Below, piece by piece: positions 1 through 6,920 of a stretch of 23,433 nucleotides of DNA. The notes beneath the pieces were generated by a model. It was given only the letters and a program-made list of their open reading frames with translations. It ran no database searches and was not told the origin of the DNA. The position numbers and the translations under genes were made by a program. Source of the stretch: Clostridiales bacterium. GTDB lineage: Bacteria; Bacillota; Clostridia; Oscillospirales; Butyricicoccaceae. The DNA lies in the NCBI GenBank assembly GCA_019421385.1, contig JAHZFK010000008.1:1118-24550 (forward strand). The letters are read 5' to 3'. Each line of letters begins with the position of its first letter. Position 1 is the stretch's first letter.

Positions 1-478
1 GCTGCTGTCCGAAAAATATGCCGAGCAGAACCGCATGGTGGAAACGCAATATCTTTACGGCGCGACCGGCACCGGCAAAACGAGCGGCATTTATCGGCGG
101 CACGATCCACGCGACATCTACCGCGTGACCAACTATCGAAACGGACGCGGCGTTTCCTTTGACGATTACCACGGGCAGGACGTGATCGTATTTGAGGAAT
201 TTGCGTCGCAAATCCCCATCGAAGAAATGCTCAACCTGCTGGATGTTTACCCGCTCATGCTGCCCGCCCGGTACAGCGATAAAGTCGCGTGCTACACCAA
301 GGTGTATATCACCTCTAACCTGCCGCTCAGCCGCCAGTATCAAGCGGTGCAGCAGTATCACCCGGAAACATGGAAAGCCTTTCTGCGCCGCATTCGCACC
401 TTCACCGAGTACCGCGAGAACGGCGCACCAATCACCCGACCCGTCAGCGAGTGGAGGTGGATGCTGGAAGATGGATAA
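1..478 (+). CDS. Rep protein, CRESS/circovirus-type SF3 helicase domain (5' partial)
   Basis: This is the C-terminal part of a replication initiator. The reading frame is open from base 2, so the gene begins outside the window and the first visible ATG (35) is probably internal. Visible helicase motifs, counted from that ATG, are Walker A GATGTGKT (residues 9-16), Walker B VIVFEEF (50-56), a middle block LLDVYPLMLP, and motif C VYITSN (90-95). This order, and especially a YPL block followed by ITSN, is what I know from circovirus Rep proteins and bacterial pCRESS plasmid Reps. In those families an N-terminal HUH endonuclease nicks the origin and the helicase drives rolling-circle replication. 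The HUH domain would lie upstream and cannot be seen. The stop overlaps the start of the FtsK-like gene by 8 bp, so the two are probably translationally coupled. The SF3 call is firm; the CRESS affinity rests on motifs read by eye. Confidence 0.75.
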   Translation, partial: LLSEKYAEQNRMVETQYLYGATGTGKTSGIYRRHDPRDIYRVTNYRNGRGVSFDDYHGQDVIVFEEFASQIPIEEMLNLLDVYPLMLPARYSDKVACYTKVYITSNLPLSRQYQAVQQYHPETWKAFLRRIRTFTEYRENGAPITRPVSEWRWMLEDG

Positions 479-1811
479 CCGAAAACGCAATCTGCTGGAA
501 CAGGAAACGCAGCGTAAGTATATGCTGCTTCTGTTTCAAACCGGTCTCAAGGAGATCTGGACAGACCAATACCGTCTGAAAGTGCTGGTGCTCTATCTGC
601 TCACCGCGCTGCTGTTCAGCATCATCCGCCCATGGGATCTTGCGTACAGCGGGCCGGATATTTTCGATGCAGTCAGCCGGATCGCGTTCAGCCTTTGCTT
701 TCCGTTTCTCGTGTTCGGCGGGCTGGCTGTGCTCATTCTATGGGCAGGCACGCCTTCTAAGGCGAGAAGCATCCAGAACAACTTGCAGCGTATCGGGCTG
801 GTCAACCATGCAGGTGAAACACCGTTGCTGGTTGCCATCCAACAGGAGGAATCGGACAATGTGCGCAATCGCATGACCGTTTTCGAGTTTCTGGCATGCG
901 GCGTTCCCAAGTCCGTTTGGGAGGACAAGCGCGCCGATATTGAAACCGCGCTGAATATCCACATTGCGGACATTCGCGAAAGCGACGGCAAGCGCCGCAT
1001 CCAGCTGTACACGGTTCCCGCCACCGACGAGCTGCCCAAGCTGCTACCGTGGAAAGACACCTATCTGCGGGATGCGTTTCCCGCCTGCAAGCTGGTGCTT
1101 GGCGAAAGCCTGCTCGGGCCGGTGACACTCGACCTCAACCTCATCCCTCATGTGCTGCTGGGCGGCGGCACGGGTTCGGGCAAGTCGGTGCTGCTCAAGT
1201 TGATGCTGATGCAGTGCCTCAAGCAGCCCAATGTGCAGGTCACGATCGCAGACTTCAAGGGCGGTGTGGACTTCGGCAGCCCATGGCACAAACATCCAAA
1301 CTGCAAACTGATTCTCGACCGCGAGACGCTGTTACGCTATCTGGATGACGTGACCGAAAAGCTGGAACAGCGCAAGGATGTGCTTGGTAAAGTCGAGCGC
1401 CGGGACATCTACGACTACAACCGGCATGAGCCAATCCCCATGGATCGGATCGTGTTCGCAGTAGACGAGGTCGCCGAAATTCTGGACAAGACCGGCCTGA
1501 CCAAAGAAGAAAAGGAACAGGTTGCCCGCATTGAAAACCGGCTGTCCACCATCGCCCGACAAGGGCGTGCGTTCGGTATTCACCTGTTTCTTTCTACCCA
1601 GCGACCGGATGCAAATATCCTGTCCGGACAGATCAAGAACAACATCGGCTACCGCATCTGCGGACGCGCAGATCATGTGCTTTCCTCGATCATTCTGGAC
1701 AACACGGATGCCAGCGACAAGATTCCGCACGACGCCCAAGGCCGTTTCCTCACAGGTGACGGCATGGTATTTCAAGCCTACTGGTTCGACGACACAAAGG
1801 AGATGTTTTGA
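471..1811 (+). CDS. FtsK/SpoIIIE-family (TcpA-like) DNA translocase of a mobile element
   Basis: This 446-residue membrane-anchored DNA pump is probably the coupling or transfer ATPase of the element. The frame is open further upstream, but ATG 471 is the likely start because it follows a GGAGGTGG-type site, overlaps the rep stop by 8 bp, and gives a sensible N-terminus. Two membrane helices are predicted near residues 37-54 and 71-92. The FtsK motor domain has Walker A GGTGSGKS (232-239), Walker B IVFAVDE (327-333) and the FtsK-typical segment ARQGRAFGIHLFLSTQRPD (362-380). The length and two-helix anchor fit TcpA, Tn916 Orf21 and ICEBs1 YdcQ proteins, which move DNA through a conjugation channel. 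A dsDNA-transferring TraB-like role, as in actinobacterial elements, is an alternative. No FtsK gamma domain is visible, so a chromosomal FtsK is unlikely. Confidence 0.88.
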   Translation: MDNRKRNLLEQETQRKYMLLLFQTGLKEIWTDQYRLKVLVLYLLTALLFSIIRPWDLAYSGPDIFDAVSRIAFSLCFPFLVFGGLAVLILWAGTPSKARSIQNNLQRIGLVNHAGETPLLVAIQQEESDNVRNRMTVFEFLACGVPKSVWEDKRADIETALNIHIADIRESDGKRRIQLYTVPATDELPKLLPWKDTYLRDAFPACKLVLGESLLGPVTLDLNLIPHVLLGGGTGSGKSVLLKLMLMQCLKQPNVQVTIADFKGGVDFGSPWHKHPNCKLILDRETLLRYLDDVTEKLEQRKDVLGKVERRDIYDYNRHEPIPMDRIVFAVDEVAEILDKTGLTKEEKEQVARIENRLSTIARQGRAFGIHLFLSTQRPDANILSGQIKNNIGYRICGRADHVLSSIILDNTDASDKIPHDAQGRFLTGDGMVFQAYWFDDTKEMF

Positions 1812-2030
1812 ATGGATAAACTGACCTATAACGCGCCGGAGCTGGCGCTGCTGCTCGGCATTAGCCGCAGCGCGGCCTATAACCTGATGCACCGCGCAGA
1901 TTTCCCGTCCTTCCGCATCGGCAAACGGTTACTCGTCAAACAGGACAAGCTGACCGAATGGCTGGACGCGCAGGGCAAAACCACCCACGGCTATCAGCCG
2001 CCGTACCTGTTCCCAGACAGCGGCTGTTAA
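1812..2030 (+). CDS. Excisionase-like helix-turn-helix DNA-binding protein
   Basis: This 72-residue protein has a MerR/excisionase-type (HTH_17) fold. The N-terminus TYNAPELALLLGISRSAAYNLMHR forms the helix-turn-helix, followed by the typical wing FRIGKRLLVKQDKLTEWLD. Proteins of this family act as Xis factors, bending DNA near attachment sites to favour excision, or as small repressors. The ATG follows the FtsK-like stop directly with no gap, so it is probably coupled to rep and ftsK, and the integrase follows after 143 bp. The position between the transfer and integrase genes is what one expects of xis. Its target sites are not known; the repeats near 3355-3377 are candidates. Family call firm, Xis role inferred from context. 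Confidence 0.8.
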   Translation: MDKLTYNAPELALLLGISRSAAYNLMHRADFPSFRIGKRLLVKQDKLTEWLDAQGKTTHGYQPPYLFPDSGC

Positions 2031-2066
2031 GCCGTCACGCTGACAAGCATTGGCACACTGTAAGGC

Positions 2067-2100
2067 GGGGCTGTTCTGCAATGGGCAGCCCCATTTTTAT
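2067..2100 (+). terminator. Rho-independent terminator after the rep-ftsK-xis operon
   Basis: A 7-bp GGGGCTG/CAGCCCC stem (2067-2073 with 2086-2092) closes a 12-nt loop and is followed by ATTTTTAT. It lies 36 bp after the xis-like stop and separates this operon from the integrase gene. Confidence 0.75.
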
Positions 2101-2128
2101 ACCACAATAGCACCTTCCGTGGTATAAT
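2098..2128 (+). promoter_or_regulatory. Integrase promoter -10 embedded in an inverted repeat (possible operator)
   Basis: The perfect inverted repeat TATACCAC (2098-2105) / GTGGTATA (2119-2126) overlaps a consensus -10, TATAAT, at 2123-2128. No good -35 sits 16-18 bp upstream, which suggests an activated or repressed promoter for int. The left arm shares its first bases with the T-tract of the preceding terminator. That the palindrome is an operator is inference. Confidence 0.45.
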
Positions 2129-2173
2129 GGAAACACCTAAATTGTATGTGCCGGAAAGGAGCATCAAGCAACT

Positions 2174-3349
2174 ATGGCACGCAAAAGTAAAAAACGCGAA
2201 GCCGGCAGCGGCACGATATACAAGCGGAAAGACGGCCGCTGGCAGGGGCAATATGTGTCCGGCCGCGATCCTATAACGGGCAAGCTGCTCCGTCATTCCG
2301 TCTATGGCAAAACGCAGAAAGAAGTTGCCACCAAGCTGCGTGACGCAACCGCAAACATTGACCGCGGCACCTATCAGGAACCGATCCAGATCACCATTGC
2401 GGCCTACGCGCAGGAATACTTCTCGATCTGCGCAGTCAATCTGGCGCACAGCACGCAGGTGACCTATCAAAAGATTCTGGAAAACCATATTCTTCCCGCA
2501 CTCGGCAAGGTCAAGCTGACCGATCTGACCCACCGTCAGGTGCAGCAGTTTGTCACATCCTTGTCGGTCAAAAAGAAGCTGTCCGCCAAAACCGTCCGCA
2601 ACATCCACGGCATCCTGCACAACATGCTGGAATCCGCCATCCGCGACGAGCTGCTGCTCCGCAATGTATCCGAGCGCTGCTCGCTGCCGCGTGTGACGCA
2701 GCATCAGGTGCGCGCGATCACGACCGCCGAGCTCAGCCAGTTCCTGCGGGCAATCGACGGCAAGCAGTTCCGCAACATTTTCTTTATCGACATTTTCTCC
2801 GGCCTGCGCCTGTCCGAAATTCTTGGCCTGCGGTGGGAGGATGTTGATTTCGACCACGATTGCATTTATGTCCGTCAGCAGTTACAGCAGAAGCAAGTCA
2901 AGGGCGATTTCGGCTACTTTCTCGCGCCACCCAAGGAAGGCAAGCAGCGCAAGGTGATTCTCGCGCAGAACGCTATGCGGGTCTTGCGGCATCAGCGGGC
3001 AAAGCAGAATGAGCAGCAGCTGGCAGCAGGCGCACTTTGGGACAATAGCTTCCATCTGGTGTTCACGAATGATTTTGGACAGCCACTCAACCGCCGCACC
3101 GTGTACAAGCACCTCAAGCGCATTCTGCTGGACTGCGGCATGGGCAATTATACCTTCCATTCCCTGCGCCACTCATTCGCGACGATCTCGCTGGAAAATG
3201 GCGACGACATCAAGACGGTGCAAACCAATCTCGGCCACTATGCCGCGTCGTTCACGCTGAAGACCTACGCCCACGTCAGCGACCAGATGCAGCGAAACAG
3301 CGCAGCGCGGATGGACGCGCTGATCGCATCCCTGCCAGAAGCGCAATAA
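2174..3349 (+). CDS. int: Tyrosine recombinase (integrase)
   Basis: This 391-residue site-specific recombinase should integrate and excise the element. It has an N-terminal AP2-like arm-binding domain (about residues 10-60, GSGTIYKRKDGRWQGQYV), a SAM-like core-binding domain (about 72-165) and a C-terminal catalytic domain. Catalytic residues visible are R212 (GLRLSE), a Lys near 254-260, H329-x-x-R332 (HSLRH), H355 (LGH) and the nucleophile Y365 (KTYAHV). The set is complete, so the enzyme is probably active. The length and layout match Tn916/phage-type integrases. The ribosome-binding site AAAGGAG lies about 12 nt before the ATG, which is rather far. The gene ends 113 bp from the 3' end of tRNA-Ser, the classical arrangement for integration into a tRNA. 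Confidence 0.95.
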   Translation: MARKSKKREAGSGTIYKRKDGRWQGQYVSGRDPITGKLLRHSVYGKTQKEVATKLRDATANIDRGTYQEPIQITIAAYAQEYFSICAVNLAHSTQVTYQKILENHILPALGKVKLTDLTHRQVQQFVTSLSVKKKLSAKTVRNIHGILHNMLESAIRDELLLRNVSERCSLPRVTQHQVRAITTAELSQFLRAIDGKQFRNIFFIDIFSGLRLSEILGLRWEDVDFDHDCIYVRQQLQQKQVKGDFGYFLAPPKEGKQRKVILAQNAMRVLRHQRAKQNEQQLAAGALWDNSFHLVFTNDFGQPLNRRTVYKHLKRILLDCGMGNYTFHSLRHSFATISLENGDDIKTVQTNLGHYAASFTLKTYAHVSDQMQRNSAARMDALIASLPEAQ

Positions 3350-3354
3350 TTTCT

Positions 3355-3377
3355 GATTGCACTCAGGATTGCACTCA
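3355..3377. repeat. Two 11-bp direct repeats between int and tRNA-Ser
   Basis: GATTGCACTCA occurs at 3355-3365 and 3367-3377, giving a 12-bp period just after the integrase stop. Short direct repeats beside an attachment site are usually arm-type binding sites for the integrase or sites for Xis. That role is inferred; the repeat itself is exact. Confidence 0.6.
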
Positions 3378-3424
3378 AAAATTTCTTGCTCACGAAAAAG
3401 TTATGTTTTTTTGATCAAAATAGC

Positions 3425-3458
3425 AAAAACCGCACTTTACCTTTCGATAAAGTGCGGT
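3425..3458 (-). terminator. Terminator of tRNA-Ser, probably supplied by the integrated element
   Basis: Read on the - strand, an 11-bp perfect stem (3448-3458 with 3429-3439, loop 8 nt) is followed by a run of T (complement of 3425-3429). It starts 5 bp past the encoded CCA of tRNA-Ser. If the element recombined at the tRNA 3' end, this terminator came with the element and replaced the host one. Confidence 0.75.
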
Positions 3459-3462
3459 AATC

Positions 3463-3553
3463 TGGCGGAGAGTCAGGGATTTGAACCCTGGAGACGCTCA
3501 TCACGCCTACACGATTTCCAATCGTGCGCCTTCGACCACTCAGCCAACTCTCC
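3463..3553 (-). tRNA. tRNA-Ser (anticodon GGA), CCA encoded
   Basis: Read on the - strand, the acceptor stem GGAGAGT (3553-3547) pairs with ACTCTCC (3473-3467), followed by discriminator G and an encoded CCA (3465-3463). The anticodon stem ACGA/TCGT holds the loop TTGGAAA with anticodon GGA at 3519-3517. A long variable arm (AGGCGTGATGAGCGTCT) marks it as a class II tRNA and fits serine, and the T arm CAGGG-TTCAAAT-CCCTG is intact. The 91-nt length suits tRNA-Ser. The gene still looks complete although the element lies next to its 3' end, so integration must have rebuilt the tRNA. Its promoter is upstream at 3588-3616. Confidence 0.96.
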
Positions 3554-3587
3554 AGATATTGAATTGTTCCCGCAAAGGACAAGAAAT

Positions 3588-3616
3588 ATTATACCCGACA
3601 GTTCCCAATCCGTCAA
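3588..3616 (-). promoter_or_regulatory. Sigma-70-type promoter of tRNA-Ser
   Basis: On the - strand, TTGACG (3616-3611) and a perfect TATAAT (3593-3588) are separated by 17 bp. Transcription would start near 3581, about 28 nt before the mature tRNA 5' end. Confidence 0.85.
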
Positions 3617-3665
3617 GTGTTTTTTCAATTTTTCTTTTCTTTTTTCTATCAAATTTTTTCTCTTG

Positions 3666-3699
3666 AAAATACGCCCTGCACCACTGGTGCAGGGCGTAT
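3666..3699 (-). terminator. Terminator after the liv/cytidylate-kinase-like operon
   Basis: A perfect 14-bp GC-rich stem (3686-3699 with 3669-3682) with a 3-nt loop lies just after the kinase-like stop. On the - strand it runs into ATTTTC. It separates the long liv operon from the tRNA promoter. Confidence 0.85.
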
Positions 3700-3704
3700 C
3701 GTTT

Positions 3705-4331
3705 TTACTTCTGGAATTGCGACCGCACTTCCATATACTGTATAATTTCCTCAACCACGCCGTCAAAGCCCAGCACACCACTGTTGAGCGACAGGTCATA
3801 GTTGCGCGCATCATACCAATCGTGACCCGTATGATGCTTATAGTATTTTGCACGGTATTCGTCGATCTCTGCAATCTTGCGCACGACCTCTTCCTCCGGC
3901 AGGGAATCCACTTTCATCGCCTGCTCCAAGCAGAAATCCGCGTCCGCATGAACAAACACACGCACCACATCTGGGCGGCCTTTGAGCACATAGTCTGCGC
4001 AACGTCCGATCAGCACACACGATCCCTGATCGGCCAGCTGACGAATGATCTTTGCCTGATAGTCAAACAACGCATCGTCTCGCAGGTATGCCTTAGACGA
4101 ATCGTTCGGCAGCGGCAGGCTGCCTTTGTAACGGCTCTTCAGTCGGGTAATCAGATCTGGCTTGAGACGCTCGTCCGTGAACAGCACAGCATTGATGCCG
4201 CTGTCCTCGGAGGCCATCGTGATGATCTCGCGGTTGTAAAACGGGATATGCAGCCGGTCGGACAGCATTTTGCCAACCGTCTTTCCGCCCGAGCCATACT
4301 GACGGGCGATGGTGATAATATACGGCTTCAT
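3705..4331 (-). CDS. Cytidylate-kinase-like family protein
   Basis: This 208-residue P-loop protein begins MKPYIITIARQYGSGGKTVGK, the start typical of the cytidylate kinase-like (AAA_26/Cytidylate_kin2) family common in Firmicutes. The nucleotide loop is QYGSGGKTVGK near residues 11-21, followed by a Tyr-rich NREI/FYN region and the LIGRCADYVL segment. These proteins probably phosphorylate a nucleotide-like substrate, but the true substrate is not established and they are not the canonical Cmk. The gene is the last of the liv run, 12 bp after livF, with its own site GGGGGAAG before the ATG, and a strong terminator follows. A kinase-like gene at the end of an amino acid importer operon is not an obvious functional match, so it may simply be co-transcribed. 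Family firm, role unknown. Confidence 0.85.
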   Translation of the reverse strand: MKPYIITIARQYGSGGKTVGKMLSDRLHIPFYNREIITMASEDSGINAVLFTDERLKPDLITRLKSRYKGSLPLPNDSSKAYLRDDALFDYQAKIIRQLADQGSCVLIGRCADYVLKGRPDVVRVFVHADADFCLEQAMKVDSLPEEEVVRKIAEIDEYRAKYYKHHTGHDWYDARNYDLSLNSGVLGFDGVVEEIIQYMEVRSQFQK

Positions 4332-4343
4332 ATGACTTCCCCC

Positions 4344-5051
4344 TTATTCACCCAGATATGCCTTTTTGATTGCGTCATCGTTCAACAGATCGGACGCTTT
4401 GCCGGTTTTGACGATTTTGCCAGTCTCCAGTACATAGGCACGGTCGGAAATCGAAAGCGCCTTCTTTGCGTTCTGTTCGACCAGCAGCACGGTCGTGCCC
4501 GCCGCCGAAACCTCCTGAATGATCTTGAACACCTCGCCGACAAACAGCGGAGACAGACCCATAGACGGCTCATCCAGCAGCAAAATGCGCGGTTTTGCCA
4601 TCAGCGCACGGCCCATTGCCAGCATCTGCTGCTCACCGCCGGACAGCGTACCCGCAGGCTGGTTTTTGCGCTCTTCCAAGCGCGGAAAACGCTTGTAAAC
4701 CTCTTCCAGAGAGGACTCGACCTCGCTCTTGGGACGGGTATAGGCACCCATCTTGAGGTTTTCGCGCACGGTCAGCCCGGAAAACACACGGCGTCCTTCC
4801 GGCACATGGCTCATACCTAGACGAACGATCTCATGTCCGGGCTTTTTCGTGATATCCTTTCCCTCAAATGTCACCGTGCCGCCCTTGGACGGCAGCAGTC
4901 CGGTGATCGTGTGCAGGGTCGTGGTCTTGCCTGCGCCGTTCGCACCGATCAGCGCAACGACTTCCCCCTCGTTTACCTCGAAGGAAACATCGCGCAGCGC
5001 ATGGATCAGACCATAATATACGTTAATGTCCTTGACTTCCAGCATTGCCAT
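4344..5051 (-). CDS. livF: Branched-chain amino acid ABC transporter, ATP-binding protein LivF
   Basis: This 235-residue cytoplasmic ATPase is one of the two that power the Liv (HAAT-family) importer. Walker A is GANGAGKT (residues 36-43), the signature is LSGGEQQMLAMGRAL, and Walker B is ILLLDEPSMGLSP. The LSGGEQQ signature and MGLSP ending are characteristic of LivF rather than LivG. The size is typical (about 235). It begins at ATG 5051 behind GAAAGGAGG, 18 bp after the livG stop. With LivG it should form the nucleotide-binding dimer under LivH/LivM. Substrate by family: leucine, isoleucine, valine or related amino acids; exact specificity cannot be read from the sequence. Confidence 0.95.
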   Translation of the reverse strand: MAMLEVKDINVYYGLIHALRDVSFEVNEGEVVALIGANGAGKTTTLHTITGLLPSKGGTVTFEGKDITKKPGHEIVRLGMSHVPEGRRVFSGLTVRENLKMGAYTRPKSEVESSLEEVYKRFPRLEERKNQPAGTLSGGEQQMLAMGRALMAKPRILLLDEPSMGLSPLFVGEVFKIIQEVSAAGTTVLLVEQNAKKALSISDRAYVLETGKIVKTGKASDLLNDDAIKKAYLGE

Positions 5052-5069
5052 AGTTGGTTTCCTCCTTTC

Positions 5070-5834
5070 TTATTCGCCGAGGTAGGCCGTGACGACCTCC
5101 GGATTGCTCAGCACTTCCGCCGGCGTGCCCTCCGCCAGCAAGCGGCCGAAATTGAGCACATACAGATATTCGCAGATACCCGAAACCAGCTTCATATCAT
5201 GCTCGATCAACAGCACGGTCACGCCGAACTTTTTGCGCACCAGTTCGATCGTCTCCATCAGCTCCTCGGTCTCGTTCGGGTTCATGCCTGCCGCCGGCTC
5301 ATCGAGCAGCAGCAGCTTGGGATCGGTCGCCAGTGCGCGCGCGATCTCCAGCTTGCGCTGCTTACCATAAGGCAGATTGGCCGCCTTATAATCCACAACG
5401 CTTTCCAGACCGAACACTTCCAGCAGCTCCATCGCGCGTCCATCCATTGCGCGCTCCTTCTTGCGATAGGAGCCAAGGTGCAGCAGGCTCTCCGCCAACG
5501 TGTAAGTGATCTCATTATGCAGTCCGGTCTTCACATTATCCAGCACGGACAGGTTGGAAAACAAGCGGATATTCTGGAATGTGCGCGCCACACCCATTTT
5601 GCAGATGTCGTGCGGCTTTTTGCCGATCAGGTTCTGACCATCCAGACGGATACCGCCGTCCGTCGGGCGGTACACACCGGTCAGCATGTTGAACACGGTC
5701 GTTTTGCCCGCGCCGTTCGGTCCGATCAGGCCGACCAGACCGCCCTCTTCGATTTTCATGCTCAGTTCATCGACGGCGCGCAGGCCGCCGAAGGAAATGC
5801 CCAGCGAGGTAACTTCCAGCATCGCCATGGTCAC
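5070..5834 (-). CDS. livG: Branched-chain amino acid ABC transporter, ATP-binding protein LivG
   Basis: This 254-residue ATPase partners LivF. Walker A is GPNGAGKT (38-45), the signature is LPYGKQRKLEIARAL, and Walker B is LLLLDEPAAGMNP. The PYGKQR signature and AAGMNP tail are hallmarks of LivG. The start at 5834 is supported by an ATGA overlap with the livM stop, which implies translational coupling. An internal ATG two codons later is also possible and would give an N-terminus (MAMLEV) like that of LivF. It sits in the gene order K-H-M-G-F, the standard liv arrangement. Confidence 0.95.
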   Translation of the reverse strand: MTMAMLEVTSLGISFGGLRAVDELSMKIEEGGLVGLIGPNGAGKTTVFNMLTGVYRPTDGGIRLDGQNLIGKKPHDICKMGVARTFQNIRLFSNLSVLDNVKTGLHNEITYTLAESLLHLGSYRKKERAMDGRAMELLEVFGLESVVDYKAANLPYGKQRKLEIARALATDPKLLLLDEPAAGMNPNETEELMETIELVRKKFGVTVLLIEHDMKLVSGICEYLYVLNFGRLLAEGTPAEVLSNPEVVTAYLGE

Positions 5835-6907
5835 GCGCCCTCCTTTTCGTTTTTCTGCATTTTCTCCATCTGCTTCATGCTGCGCTTTTCGAGCAGGCGC
5901 GCCTTGAGCGAGGAGTTGTTGAACAGCATCATCGCAATCAGCAGGATCGCGTAAATGAGCATACGATAGGTGTTCACCGCGCGCAGCAGCTCAGGCAGCA
6001 GCGTGAGCAAGGTTGCCGCAATGATCGAACCCCAGATGTTGCCCAGACCGCCCAGTACAACGAATACCAGAATCAGAATGGAGGTGTTAAAGTCGAACTT
6101 TGCCGCCGTGATGGTCGAATAGTTCATCGCATACAGCGCGCCCGCCATGCCCGCGAACGCCGCGGAAATCACAAACGCCAACAGCTTGTAGTGGGTCGTA
6201 GAAATGCCAATGGAATCGGCCGCGATCTTGTTGTCGCGCACCGCCATGATCGCACGACCCGAACGGCTGTTGATCAGATTGAGGATGATAAAAAGCGTAA
6301 TGAGGATGAGCACAAAACCCGAGGTAAAGCTGGACAGCTTATCAACACCCGATACACCCATCGGGCCGTTGATGATCATTTCGCCGCCGTCCGCCAGCTG
6401 GAACTTCTGCTCCAAAATGCTGAAATGCAGGCCGGAGGCGTCCTTGCCGACATACAGCACGTTGATGATGTTCTTGATGATCTCACCAAACGCCAGCGTT
6501 ACGATCGCCAGATAGTCGCCCTTGAGACGCAGCACCGGAACGCCGACGATCACGCCCGCAATCGCGGCACAGATCGCACCGACAATGATGGCAAGGATCA
6601 GGCGCACCACATCGGACGGAACCGCATCCGCCAGACTGGTCGTGACCACAATACCGGAAAACGCACCGACCGACATAAAGCCCGCATGACCGAGCGACAG
6701 CTCGCCCAGAATACCAACCGTCAGGTTGAGCGATACCGCCATGATGATATACGCGCAGATCGGCACCAGCAGGCCCTTCATCGAGCTGGAAAGGCTGCCC
6801 GTGAGCACCAGCGCCTGCACCACAACGAATGCAACAATGACAATGCCGAAAGACAGCAGCGTATCGCGTCCGCTGCGGGAGGCGGCATACTTTTTCAGTT
6901 TGTTCAT
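5831..6907 (-). CDS. livM: Branched-chain amino acid ABC transporter permease LivM
   Basis: This 358-residue membrane protein has about ten hydrophobic helices and belongs to the BPD_transp_2 family. It carries the LivM-type loop GELSLGHAGFMSVGAF and, near the C-terminus, MAGALYAMNYSTITAAKFDFNTSILILVFVVLGGLGNIWG. A longer reading frame reaches 6934, but ATG 6907 follows the site AAGGGGGCGG and leaves a 13-bp gap to the livH stop, so it is preferred. The C-terminal tail is charged and Met/Lys/Glu-rich (QMEKMQKNEKEGA). With LivH it forms the transmembrane pathway. It overlaps livG by 4 bp. Confidence 0.93.
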   Translation of the reverse strand: MNKLKKYAASRSGRDTLLSFGIVIVAFVVVQALVLTGSLSSSMKGLLVPICAYIIMAVSLNLTVGILGELSLGHAGFMSVGAFSGIVVTTSLADAVPSDVVRLILAIIVGAICAAIAGVIVGVPVLRLKGDYLAIVTLAFGEIIKNIINVLYVGKDASGLHFSILEQKFQLADGGEMIINGPMGVSGVDKLSSFTSGFVLILITLFIILNLINSRSGRAIMAVRDNKIAADSIGISTTHYKLLAFVISAAFAGMAGALYAMNYSTITAAKFDFNTSILILVFVVLGGLGNIWGSIIAATLLTLLPELLRAVNTYRMLIYAILLIAMMLFNNSSLKARLLEKRSMKQMEKMQKNEKEGA

Positions 6908-6920
6908 GTTTTCCGCCCCC

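Noticed and set aside
192..470. Upstream part of the reading frame before the FtsK-like gene
   Set aside because: It overlaps the well-supported rep frame and its translation is Ser/Arg/Cys-rich shadow sequence; the FtsK-like protein starts at 471.
3357..4820. Long + strand open frame across the tRNA and kinase-like/livF genes
   Set aside because: It runs through the tRNA-Ser gene and antisense to clearly recognised proteins, and its translation has no family features.
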